From NCBI RefSeq assembly GCF_013375555.1, contig NZ_JABXWB010000001.1, forward strand, positions 2,232,001 to 2,296,000: 64,000 bases of DNA, given 5' to 3'. The notes beneath the pieces are model-generated. The model was not told the DNA's origin, did not search any database, and was given only the letters and a program-made list of their open reading frames with translations. This DNA comes from Sphingobium sp. EM0848 (lineage in GTDB: Bacteria > Pseudomonadota > Alphaproteobacteria > Sphingomonadales > Sphingomonadaceae). How positions within the stretch are numbered: the stretch's first letter is position 1; the number at the start of each line of letters is the position of its first letter. A program made the translations under genes and the position numbers. Below are positions 27,346 to 34,869 of the stretch, piece after piece.

Positions 27346-28749
27346 TCAATTGTTGCTTTTGGTCCAGAGCGCAACCTGCTGCTCCAGATAGCTCTGCGTC
27401 GCCTTGAGCGCGGACAGCCGGGTTTCCATGGCCGAATAGACCTTGGTCAGCTGGTCCTGATAATCCGCCATCTGCGTGTCGAGCTTGTCGAGCTGATCGC
27501 TCAGGTCAGTCGCCAGCGCCTTGTACTGGGCCTGGGAGCTGGCAAGCGGTCCGCCATCCTTCTCGATATTGGTGCGAACCTTGTCCATCAGCCCGGCCAG
27601 ACCGATATTGGTGTCGGTCTTGACCGACGGGTTCAGCATCTGCGTGATGGCCGTCGGGTCCGCCGCGATCGCCTTGTCCAGCATCGTCGTGTCCAGCGAC
27701 AGCGTGCCGTCGCGATTGGTGCTGACGCCCAGATCGTTCAGCGTCTTGTAGGTGCCGGTGGAGGTCAGCTGGGTCGACACGATCTGCGACAATTGCCGCT
27801 TCATGTCGCGGATCGATGATTCGCCGTTCAACACCCCTGCGTTCGAGGAGTCGGTGCCGGTAGCCGTCGCCGTGTTCAGCGCCTTCATCAGCGTGTTATA
27901 GGCGTCGACGAACTCGACCATCAGGTCGCGCATGGAGGTGGTCGGTTCCGTCGTGGCCAGCGTGACGCTCGTGCCCGGCGCCGCCTTGTTGAGGTCGATA
28001 CGCAGATAGGCGATCGCGCTGTCGATGGTGTTGCCGGCATAATGCTGCTCCACCCCGTCGAGCAGAATGATCGCATCCTTGGGATCGCCCGCCGAAGCCA
28101 TGGTGGCGCTGTCCGTGCCGTTCCATGCGAACTTCGCCAGATCGGTGCCCGACACGCTGGTCAGCGAGATATCGTTGGCGGCGCCCGTCGGCCCCTTCAT
28201 CACCAGCCGCGTGCCCTGCGTATCGGTGACGACCGACGCCGTGACACCCAGCCCGGCATTGTTGATCGCGGCCGCGAGCCCGGCATAGCTGTTATTGGTC
28301 GAATCGATGGTGATCGTCTGGCTCTTGCCGGCGACCGTCAGGGTCAGCTGCCCTTCGCCCACCGCCGTGCTGGACGTGGCGCCGGCCACCGGAGTGGATG
28401 CCAGCGACCGCGCGGAGGCAAGCTGGTTGACCACGATCTGCGCGGGCAGGCCCGCCGGCGTCCCGCCGGGCAGCGCGCTGACGGCGACGATGCTGGCGTC
28501 ATTGGAGGCAGGCGTGCCCGAATAGCCGGTGCCTGCCAGCAGGCTGTTCAGCGCATCGGCAAAGGTATCGAGCGAGCTGGAGGCGGAGGCCAGCGCGGAA
28601 ATGCGCGCATTGTTCGTCGTCTGGCGACTGGTGATCGCGGTCTGGCGCGGCTCCTTGGTCGCGCTGACCAGGCTGGACACGAGCGATGAGGTATCGATAC
28701 CCGATCCCGCACCAAGCGCCGTCAAGATGCTGCTGCTCACCGAAGTCAT
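27346..28749 (-). CDS. fliD: Flagellar filament cap protein FliD
   Basis: FliD caps the growing filament and guides flagellin assembly. The 467-residue protein starts ILTALGAGSGIDTSSLVSSL, the family N-terminus, and has the conserved central NNSYAGLAAAINNAGLGVTA block and a coiled C-terminus (ATDLSDQLDKLDTQMADY). A strong sigma-28 promoter lies just upstream. Ser/Thr-rich composition and lack of cysteine are usual for exported axial proteins. Confidence 0.95.
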   Translation of the reverse strand: MTSVSSSILTALGAGSGIDTSSLVSSLVSATKEPRQTAITSRQTTNNARISALASASSSLDTFADALNSLLAGTGYSGTPASNDASIVAVSALPGGTPAGLPAQIVVNQLASARSLASTPVAGATSSTAVGEGQLTLTVAGKSQTITIDSTNNSYAGLAAAINNAGLGVTASVVTDTQGTRLVMKGPTGAANDISLTSVSGTDLAKFAWNGTDSATMASAGDPKDAIILLDGVEQHYAGNTIDSAIAYLRIDLNKAAPGTSVTLATTEPTTSMRDLMVEFVDAYNTLMKALNTATATGTDSSNAGVLNGESSIRDMKRQLSQIVSTQLTSTGTYKTLNDLGVSTNRDGTLSLDTTMLDKAIAADPTAITQMLNPSVKTDTNIGLAGLMDKVRTNIEKDGGPLASSQAQYKALATDLSDQLDKLDTQMADYQDQLTKVYSAMETRLSALKATQSYLEQQVALWTKSNN

Positions 28750-28770
28750 TGGGCCGTCCTTTCAAATGCG

Positions 28771-28797
28771 AGAACGGCCCTAGGCCCAAGACCTTTA
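28771..28797 (-). promoter_or_regulatory. Sigma-28 (FliA) promoter of fliD-fliS
   Basis: On the minus strand TAAA is followed by exactly 15 bases and GCCGTTCT, against the consensus TAAA-N15-GCCGATAA. The -10 box lies about 20 bp before the fliD start. The match in spacing and first four -10 bases is the same as at fliC and motA. Confidence 0.8.
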
Positions 28798-28842
28798 GGA
28801 ATGATTTTCATGGGCCACCGCAAAAAAGCGGAAAGGCGCGCG

Positions 28843-29310
28843 TCAGACCCCGGCAGAGATGATCTGGTCGACGGCCCCGCCCCCCATATTGGCCTGCGCG
28901 GCATGGGCATAAGCGGCCTGCTCCACAATGCGCCTGGCGATGCGGATGGAGCTTTCCACCGCCTCTTTCGAAGCAGGCGGCAAGGGCACCAGCACCTGCG
29001 GCGACGGCAGCATCGACTGGATTTCCTCTGCCGCCCCATCGACCGTGGTGGTGCTGCCCTGGCTGCGCAAATCCGCCAATATGTCGGCGATGCGGGCATG
29101 GACCCTGGCATATTCGGCGCTGCTGGCGATGCTGCCTTCCGACGAGGATTGATCATCGACGGTGGCCCGAGATGCCGACCCGCCGCCGCGGCGCACCGTG
29201 CCGGCGGTGGTGGCCGGAGAAACCGGCCGGATTGCGGAAACGGCCGAGGGCGCCCGGTTGGCGCTGCGCTCAACCGGCGATATCTCAGTCCGCGAAAAAT
29301 AGTCGTCCAT
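28843..29310 (-). CDS. Flagellar-cluster protein of unknown function
   Basis: The 155-residue protein has no signal peptide or membrane span. Residues 1-60 are Ser/Ala/Arg-rich and likely disordered; residues 65-100 and 110-145 look helical (ARIADILADLRSQG, AVESSIRIARRIVEQAAYAH). I recognise no family; its place next to fliD would suit FlaG, but the sequence does not show FlaG features. The start at 29310 follows an AT-rich gap containing TATAAT on the minus strand (29341-29346 on the plus-strand coordinate), so it may have its own promoter. Composition matches the neighbours. Confidence 0.6.
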   Translation of the reverse strand: MDDYFSRTEISPVERSANRAPSAVSAIRPVSPATTAGTVRRGGGSASRATVDDQSSSEGSIASSAEYARVHARIADILADLRSQGSTTTVDGAAEEIQSMLPSPQVLVPLPPASKEAVESSIRIARRIVEQAAYAHAAQANMGGGAVDQIISAGV

Positions 29311-29404
29311 GACGCACCATCTTAATGCGCGCCCGTGAATATTATACGGACAATAAATCCTAAACTTGAATTAAGGATCGTTATTTTCCATAACCCTATT
29401 GAAT

Positions 29405-30544
29405 CTACGGCATTTTCTTGCCGTCCGCGTCGAAGCGCAGATCGTCCGGCACCGTAATGAACGGTCGGTCCATCTCGCCCGCCATGCGATTCTCCACCCG
29501 GAAGACGAAGGCCAGCACCGTCGCGACCGCCATGTAGAGACCTTCATTGACGATCTGCCCGGCGCGCGAGGTGAAGTAGATAGCGCGCGCCAGTTCGGGA
29601 TATTGCAGCACCGTCACGCCATTCTGGTCGGCCAGATCGCGGATCGCCGCCGCCACCGCATCGCAACCACGCGCCACCACGACCGGCGCTGCGTCCTGCC
29701 CCGGCTTGTAGCGCAGAGCGACGGCGAAATGGGTCGGGTTGGTGATGATGACGCTGGCCTCGGCCACCGCCTTCCGGGTGGAGCCGCTCAATACCTCGAA
29801 CTGGCGGCGGCGGATATGCCCTTTCAGTTCCGGCGAGCCTTCGCTTTCCTTATGCTCGTCCTTGATCTCCTGCTTGCTCATCGACAGCCGCTTGGACCGC
29901 TGCATGAGCTGCGCGGGCACGTCGATGCCCGCGATCAGGAACAAACCACCCGCCATCACCAGACAGGTCATGATGAACATATTGCCCAGGTCCGACATGG
30001 CGGGCGCCAGCCCCGATTTCCCAAGACCAATAATCTCGGTCATCCGGTCCCAGATCATCCAGACGCCGATGGCGCCCAGCAACGACACCTTGGCGATCGA
30101 CTTGATGAGTTCGATCAAACCCTGAAGCCCGAACATGCGCTTGAGGCCGGAGGCGGGATTGAGCTTCGATGCCTTGGGCGTGAAGGCGCCGGGACGGAAG
30201 CCGAGCGACCCCAGCAGCGCAGGCCCGGCAATTGCCGCGATCAGCGTCGCCAGCATGATCCCCGCGACCGGCAGGGCGATCCCCGACAGCAGGCTGAAAC
30301 CACGGGCGGCGGGGGCGAAATTGACGATATCCTCGCGATTGAAGCGCAATGCCTGAACCAGCATCTGCGACAGCGATTCCACGACCGAAGGGCCGGTGAC
30401 GGCGATCCAGCCGATCCCCGCCATCACCACCAGAGCGGTGGCCAGATCGCGGGACTGAAGGATATCGCCATTTTTCGCGGCGTCCTTCAGCTTCTTGGCT
30501 GTCGGCTTTTCGGTCTTTTCGCCGCCGCCATTGCTCTCCGCCAT
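29405..30544 (-). CDS. flhB: Flagellar type III export switch protein FlhB
   Basis: FlhB is the export-gate component that switches substrate class from hook to filament. The 379-residue protein has the N-terminal GGEKTEKPTAKKLKDAAKNG, four membrane spans between about residues 30 and 210, and the self-cleaving NPTH motif in IITNPTHFAVALRYKP. It is the last gene of fliO-fliP-fliQ-fliR-flhB and overlaps or abuts its neighbours tightly. Confidence 0.96.
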   Translation of the reverse strand: MAESNGGGEKTEKPTAKKLKDAAKNGDILQSRDLATALVVMAGIGWIAVTGPSVVESLSQMLVQALRFNREDIVNFAPAARGFSLLSGIALPVAGIMLATLIAAIAGPALLGSLGFRPGAFTPKASKLNPASGLKRMFGLQGLIELIKSIAKVSLLGAIGVWMIWDRMTEIIGLGKSGLAPAMSDLGNMFIMTCLVMAGGLFLIAGIDVPAQLMQRSKRLSMSKQEIKDEHKESEGSPELKGHIRRRQFEVLSGSTRKAVAEASVIITNPTHFAVALRYKPGQDAAPVVVARGCDAVAAAIRDLADQNGVTVLQYPELARAIYFTSRAGQIVNEGLYMAVATVLAFVFRVENRMAGEMDRPFITVPDDLRFDADGKKMP

Positions 30545-30547
30545 GGC

Positions 30548-31330
30548 TCAGCGCCCTTCCGACAGAGACTGGGCCTGATCGAGGCCAGCCTTGAGCGCGA
30601 TGGTGATGCCCTCGCCCATGATCGGCACGGCCATGGCCAGCAGGATCAGTCCGGCCATCAGCGCCACCGGCATGCCGACCGCGAACAGGTTGAGCGCGGG
30701 CGCCGTTCGGGACAGCATGCCCATGACGATCTGCACCAGCACCAGCGCGAAACCGACCGGCAATGCAATGGTCAGCCCCGCACCCAGCAGCGCGCCGCCA
30801 AATTCGATCAGATGCCAGACCGCGTCGTTGCTCAGCAGCGCGCCGCCCGGCGGGATCGCCTGATAGCTCTGCACGACAAAGCTCACCAGCATCAGATGCC
30901 CGTCCATGGCGAGCAGCAGGAAGGTGGCAAGGATCGAGAGGAACTGTCCCACCGCCTGCGTCGCCTGCCCCGAAGAGGGATCGACCATCGCCGCGAAATT
31001 CAGGCCCATGGTGTTGCCGATGGCCTCCCCCGCGACCAGCGCGGCGGCATAGCCGATCTGCACCGCAAAGCCCATGGCCAGACCGGCGAGCACTTCGCCC
31101 GCGACCAGCATGATCCCTTCGAAGCTGGCGACGCCGTCATGGGGCAGCACGATATGCACGCTGTTGAGCGCCGCCATGCCCAGCGCCAGCGACAGGATCA
31201 GCCGCAGTTGCAACGGCACCGCCGGCGCGCCGAAAACGGGTGCCGCCATGAAGGCCGCGCCCGGACGGATCATGGCGATCAGCCATATCCACAGCTGGAC
31301 TTCCACATTGGCGAAGCCCGGAGCGATCAT
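30548..31330 (-). CDS. fliR: Flagellar export gate protein FliR
   Basis: The 260-residue polytopic protein with six or more membrane spans is a subunit of the FliPQR export pore. The VFGAPAVPLQLRLILSLALG, EVLAGLAMGFAVQIGYAA and GLTIALPVGFALVLVQIVMG segments are typical. The start overlaps the fliQ stop, and flhB starts 3 bp after it. Confidence 0.95.
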   Translation of the reverse strand: MIAPGFANVEVQLWIWLIAMIRPGAAFMAAPVFGAPAVPLQLRLILSLALGMAALNSVHIVLPHDGVASFEGIMLVAGEVLAGLAMGFAVQIGYAAALVAGEAIGNTMGLNFAAMVDPSSGQATQAVGQFLSILATFLLLAMDGHLMLVSFVVQSYQAIPPGGALLSNDAVWHLIEFGGALLGAGLTIALPVGFALVLVQIVMGMLSRTAPALNLFAVGMPVALMAGLILLAMAVPIMGEGITIALKAGLDQAQSLSEGR

Positions 31331-31599
31331 TGAAGCAGGTCCGGTATGCGTTCGAAAATCTCGCGGGTGAAATCGGCGATCAGCACCATGATCGACCCGC
31401 CGAAGATCACCAGCATCGCTCCGACGACCAGAATCTTGGGAATGAAGCTCAGCGTCTGCTCATTGATGGAGGTCGCCGCCTGGATCATGCCGATCAGCAC
31501 GCCCGCGACCAGCGCCGGAATCAGGATCGGCGCTGCCGCCAGCGCCGTGATCCACAGCGCCTGCTGCGCCAGCCCCATGAAGAAATCGGCGTTCTCCAT
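31327..31599 (-). CDS. fliQ: Flagellar export gate protein FliQ
   Basis: This 90-residue protein has two membrane spans (ALWITALAAAPILIPALVAG and ILVVGAMLVIFGGSIMVLI) joined by the conserved MIQAATSINEQTLSFIPK loop. I start at the ATG at 31599 with an AGGAA ribosome site; an upstream in-frame extension is not conserved. It lies 10 bp after fliP. Confidence 0.96.
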   Translation of the reverse strand: MENADFFMGLAQQALWITALAAAPILIPALVAGVLIGMIQAATSINEQTLSFIPKILVVGAMLVIFGGSIMVLIADFTREIFERIPDLLQ

Positions 31600-31609
31600 C
31601 CTGCGGTTC

Positions 31610-32386
31610 CTATGTCGCGAAGGAGCCGGCAAGCGACCCCATCGTCAGCGCCCAGCCATCCACCAGCACGAACAGCAGCAGCTTGAACGGCATGGAGATG
31701 ATCGTCGGGGACAGCATCATCATGCCCAGCGCCATCAGCGTGGAGGCAACGACCAGATCGATGATCAGGAACGGCAGGAAGATCATGAAGCCGATCTGGA
31801 ACGCGGTCTTCAGTTCCGACGTCACGAAGGCGGGCAGCAGGATCGAGAAGGGAATGTCGGCGGGCGATCGGACGGCGGGCGCTTCAGCCAGATTGGCGAA
31901 GAGCTTGAGGTCGGTTTCGCGCGTCTGCTTGGCCATGAAGCCATGCAGCACCTTGCCCGAGCGGCCCACGGCTTCCTCGATGGAAATCTGCCCCTTGCCA
32001 TAGGGGTCAAAGGCCTGCGCGTTGATCTGGTCGACATAGGGCCGCATCACGAACAGCGACAGGAACAGGGTCAGGCCTACCAGAACCTGATTGGGCGGCG
32101 TCTGCTGCAACCCCAGCGCCTGACGCAGCAGAGACAGGACGATCAGAATACGGGTGAAGCTGGTCATCATGAGCACCAGCGACGGCAGCACCGTCAACAG
32201 GCTCATGAGGATCAGGATTTGCAGGCTCAGCGACAGCGAGCGGCCATCGCCCGAAATCTGCCCCATGGCACGGGTCAGCGCGCCACCATTGTCGGCGGGG
32301 GGGGCAGCCGGGGCGGCCTGCGCGAAGGCAGGCATGGCGTAGAGCAGCGCTGCAAGCAGCACCACCAACACAACCCACTTCGTCAT
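31610..32386 (-). CDS. fliP: Flagellar export gate protein FliP
   Basis: From the ATG at 32386 the 258-residue protein has a signal peptide ([19 protein letters not shown]), then the conserved [35 protein letters not shown] and [20 protein letters not shown] segments. Normal length supports this start. The start codon itself is formed by the end of an 88-bp hairpin repeat (ATGAC of its outer arm), and the frame continues upstream through the repeat to 32488, encoding the tell-tale [13 protein letters not shown] peptide. The ribosome site must therefore also come from repeat DNA (GCGGAA is the best I see). Confidence 0.93.
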   Translation of the reverse strand: MTKWVVLVVLLAALLYAMPAFAQAAPAAPPADNGGALTRAMGQISGDGRSLSLSLQILILMSLLTVLPSLVLMMTSFTRILIVLSLLRQALGLQQTPPNQVLVGLTLFLSLFVMRPYVDQINAQAFDPYGKGQISIEEAVGRSGKVLHGFMAKQTRETDLKLFANLAEAPAVRSPADIPFSILLPAFVTSELKTAFQIGFMIFLPFLIIDLVVASTLMALGMMMLSPTIISMPFKLLLFVLVDGWALTMGSLAGSFAT

Positions 32387-32470
32387 TTCCGCGAAGGCGG
32401 GAATCCATCCCCGGACCTCGCATCCAGACGCACCTCTCAGGAGATGGGCTCCCGCCTTCGCGGGAACGAC
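32382..32470. repeat. Hairpin repeat, copy A (fliO-fliP junction), 89 bp
   Basis: Outer arms GTCATTTCCGCGAAGGCGGG and CCCGCCTTCGCGGGAACGAC fold on each other, and each arm is itself a small hairpin. Two further full copies occur at 48446-48534 and 59880-59966, and a single-arm version at 57491-57516. The copy overlaps the fliP start codon and ends 4 bp from the fliO stop. Confidence 0.9.
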
Positions 32471-32474
32471 AGCA

Positions 32475-32741
32475 TCAGCGCCCAGCACGATAGGAGTCGC
32501 CTTCCGCGATCTTCTCGATGCGGCCGCGGGTTACGGACAGCAGGATCTTCTTCCCCTCGAACTCCACCACGGCGAGCTTGCCGAAAGTCCCCATCGGCAA
32601 GGCTTCCAGCACCTTCAGGGAGCGGTCATTCTGCCCGACCATCATGCCGGGCTGATATTTGCGCCACAGCCAGAGTGCGCCAAAGGCCATGCCCCCCACC
32701 AGCGGCAACAATATCAGCAGCTTGACGAAGTACCAGATCAT
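32475..32741 (-). CDS. fliO: Flagellar export assembly protein FliO
   Basis: The 88-residue protein has one N-terminal membrane span ([24 protein letters not shown]) followed by a cytoplasmic domain with [28 protein letters not shown], the FliO/FliZ fold region. FliO assists FliP ring assembly. It opens the fliO-fliP-fliQ-fliR-flhB unit; the hairpin repeat separates it from fliP. Confidence 0.88.
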   Translation of the reverse strand: MIWYFVKLLILLPLVGGMAFGALWLWRKYQPGMMVGQNDRSLKVLEALPMGTFGKLAVVEFEGKKILLSVTRGRIEKIAEGDSYRAGR

Positions 32742-32763
32742 GAACGGGCTTTCGCGACTAGAG

Positions 32764-32807
32764 TGATTTCAAGTCAGACGGACCTGTCTGACGACTCGGA
32801 AATCACG
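32764..32807. promoter_or_regulatory. Nested inverted repeat between fliN and fliO
   Basis: Inner arms GTCAGAC (32774-32780) and GTCTGAC (32787-32793) lie inside outer arms GTGATTTC (32764-32771) and GAAATCAC (32800-32807). The symmetric structure spans 44 bp and lies about 25 bp before the fliO start. No T tract follows on either strand, so it is not a standard terminator; an operator or mRNA structure is more likely. Confidence 0.6.
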
Positions 32808-32871
32808 GTAAACAAAATCCATAAATCGGTTCCGGATCAATCAGAACCGGCACGGATTCATGGTTAATTTG

Positions 32872-32887
32872 CCAAGCGGTCTGCCAA
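32872..32887 (-). promoter_or_regulatory. Possible sigma-54 promoter of fliO-flhB
   Basis: On the minus strand TTGGCAGACCGCTTGG has the -24 GG and correct spacing, but the -12 element ends GG in place of GC. It lies 130 bp before fliO in the only sizeable gap upstream of the operon. The mismatch at the critical -12 position keeps confidence low. Confidence 0.35.
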
Positions 32888-32916
32888 TTATAGCGCGCAA
32901 GGCAAGCGGTAATTGT

Positions 32917-33255
32917 TCACCCGCGCCGTTCAACGCCCGCCAACCGCGTTTCGGTCGCCGCGATCTCGACGATACGGACGCCGTAGCGCCCGTTCACCGT
33001 CACCACCTCGCCCTTGGCGATCAGTGCACCGTTCACCATGATGTCCAGCAGATCGTCGGCCTGCCGGTCCAGTTCCACCACGCTGCCCTCGGCAAGGTCC
33101 ATGACCTGCGCCAGACGCAGCGAGGTCGATCCGACCTCCACCGACATGCGGACGGGAATGTCCGCCAGCAGCCGGAACTGGCGGTTGTTCACCATGCGGC
33201 TGATGCTGTCCTCGCCCACATTGTCGAGGCGCGGGGCGTCGCTCATATCGCTCAT
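32917..33255 (-). CDS. fliN: Flagellar motor switch protein FliN
   Basis: The 112-residue protein carries the SpoA-type C-ring domain: LLADIPVRMSVEVGSTSLRL, DLAEGSVVELDRQADDLLDI and VNGRYGVRIVEI. FliN forms the base of the C ring and docks the export ATPase complex through FliH. The start overlaps the fliM stop. Confidence 0.95.
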   Translation of the reverse strand: MSDMSDAPRLDNVGEDSISRMVNNRQFRLLADIPVRMSVEVGSTSLRLAQVMDLAEGSVVELDRQADDLLDIMVNGALIAKGEVVTVNGRYGVRIVEIAATETRLAGVERRG

Positions 33256-34136
33256 TGTTCGGATCCCTGTACAAGCTTTTCAATCTGGAATGCGGCGCGG
33301 CCATCCTGTTCGCCGATCGAGCCATGGGCGACGATGCGGTCGCCCACGATCAGCGGCAGGCTGCGGTTGATGGTAACGGGAATGACGTCTCCGGCCTTGA
33401 GCTGCATCAGCTCGGCCAGCGACAGATTGGGACGCGCCAGCACCGTGCGGGTGGACAGCCGGATGTCGCGCATCCGCGTGGCGATGCGCCCCTGCCAGAC
33501 GGGATCGGCGCGTTCCTCGTCCACCGGCATCTTCGATCCCATCAGCGGCTCCACGGCACGCAACGCGGCCAGCGGGAACAGCAGGTCGACCGGCCATTCA
33601 TTGTCGCGGCTGATGCTGAGGGTGAAGCGTTGCAACACCATCTGCTCGCCCGGCTGCGCGGCGGCGGCGAAACCCACGCCGGTCTCGCGCACGATCAGCC
33701 CCGGCTCGATCGCCAGCATGTCGGCCCAGCATTCCACCAGCCGGGCCATGAAACCATCGGAAATGCGCGCGATCAGCCGGTCCTCGGTGGGCGTGAACTC
33801 GCCGCGCTGGGCCAGCGGACGATTGCCAATGCCGCCATAGAAGCAGTCGACCAGCGTCGAGATCATCGCCGCGTCCAGCCGCAGCAACACCTGTCCCTTG
33901 AGCGGCGCCAGGCGATAGACGCCGATGCTGGCGGATGCAGGCACCTCGGCACTCCAGGCGCCGAATTCCAGCGCCCGCGCGTCCCGCGTGGTGACAAGCG
34001 GGCGCGCCCCGGCAATCGGCTCGATCAAGGCACGAAGACGCCGGCCGAGCTTTTCGCCCAGCCGGTCCAGCCCTGAAAGCATCAGCGGCGCCTGCGATTC
34101 CACCCGCCCGAAGGCGTAGGCTTGAACGTCGGTCAT
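33252..34136 (-). CDS. fliM: Flagellar motor switch protein FliM, lacking the CheY-binding N-terminus
   Basis: The middle CheC-like domain (about residues 20-200) and the C-terminal SpoA domain (SLAELMQLKAGDVIPVTINR) identify FliM, and position between fliL and fliN agrees. At 294 residues it is about 35 shorter than usual: the protein starts MTDVQAYAFGRVESQAPLML and lacks the N-terminal LSQDEIDALL-type helix that binds phosphorylated CheY. An in-frame TGA lies 18 bp upstream of the ATG, so no longer form can be made. Switching by CheY-P, if it occurs, must use another surface or another FliM. Confidence 0.9.
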   Translation of the reverse strand: MTDVQAYAFGRVESQAPLMLSGLDRLGEKLGRRLRALIEPIAGARPLVTTRDARALEFGAWSAEVPASASIGVYRLAPLKGQVLLRLDAAMISTLVDCFYGGIGNRPLAQRGEFTPTEDRLIARISDGFMARLVECWADMLAIEPGLIVRETGVGFAAAAQPGEQMVLQRFTLSISRDNEWPVDLLFPLAALRAVEPLMGSKMPVDEERADPVWQGRIATRMRDIRLSTRTVLARPNLSLAELMQLKAGDVIPVTINRSLPLIVGDRIVAHGSIGEQDGRAAFQIEKLVQGSEQ

Positions 34137-34187
34137 TTTGGTCCCCTGCCGTCACAGGCGGGGGACTTCCCGCGCATTCAGGCAGCC

Positions 34188-34847
34188 CTATTGAATAACG
34201 AAATTGGTAAAATAAACGTTATCGACGCCACCATAGCCCGTCTTTTGCTTCAAAATGTCGTTAATGATGGTCTTGATCTTGCTCTGAAGCGCCCTTTTGC
34301 CCTCCGGCGTGGAAAGCGTCTCGACCGGCTGTTCGGCGAGCATCATCAAAACCTGACTGCGAATCGCCATCTCATGGGTCTTGATCGCCTCGACCACGCG
34401 AATGTCATAATAGGTCGAAATGGCGATGGAGATCTGCGCAAACGCATCCGTGTCGGACATGTTCGAGGTGAAGGGCGTCTGAAGCTGGAAATAGGTCGCC
34501 TGATAGGCCGCCGGGTTGGCCGGGGTCGGCAGGTCGATGCCCTTGGCCGGAATGTGGACATTGGAGGGCACATAGCTGCCGCCGCCGCCACCGCCATGGC
34601 CGCCTTCCTTTTCGCCACCGCCGCTATAGCCATGGGCCTTGGCGACTTCCTCCGCGCTTTCGCCCGCCAGGACGAGCACGGGCTTGTTCGGGTCTTCCTT
34701 CGGCCCTTCTTCCTTCGGGCTGAAGAAACCGGCGGCATAGAGGCCGCCCGCCGCCCCCGCACCGCCGACCACCATGGCGACGACGATCAGCAGGATCATC
34801 TTCATGCCCCCGCCCTTTTTCTTTTTCGGCTTCGCGTCGTCACTCAT
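34188..34847 (-). CDS. fliL: Flagellar basal-body protein FliL
   Basis: The 219-residue protein has a Lys-rich cytoplasmic start, one membrane span (KMILLIVVAMVVGGAGAAGGLYAAG), a Gly/Glu/Lys-rich linker and the periplasmic stomatin-like FliL domain (residues about 100-219, ending in DNVYFTNFVIQ). FliL supports stators around the motor. Both the linker and the domain are longer than in enteric FliL, as in other alphaproteobacteria. It follows fliK and precedes fliM. Confidence 0.9.
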   Translation of the reverse strand: MSDDAKPKKKKGGGMKMILLIVVAMVVGGAGAAGGLYAAGFFSPKEEGPKEDPNKPVLVLAGESAEEVAKAHGYSGGGEKEGGHGGGGGGSYVPSNVHIPAKGIDLPTPANPAAYQATYFQLQTPFTSNMSDTDAFAQISIAISTYYDIRVVEAIKTHEMAIRSQVLMMLAEQPVETLSTPEGKRALQSKIKTIINDILKQKTGYGGVDNVYFTNFVIQ

Positions 34848-34869
34848 GAAAATCGGTCCCCCGTCTTAA

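Noticed and set aside
25729..27819. 696-codon open frame on the plus strand
   Set aside because: It runs antisense through argD, fliS and fliD and a terminator, and shows no domain.
29311..29404. TATAAT and GTCCGTAT in the gap before the unknown gene as a sigma-28 promoter
   Set aside because: No TAAA lies 15 bases upstream of the GCCG-like box, so I record only a possible vegetative -10.
29399..31333. 644-codon open frame on the plus strand
   Set aside because: It is antisense to flhB and fliR, which have complete family motifs; the His/Arg/Gln-rich translation is a shadow of GC-rich coding sequence.
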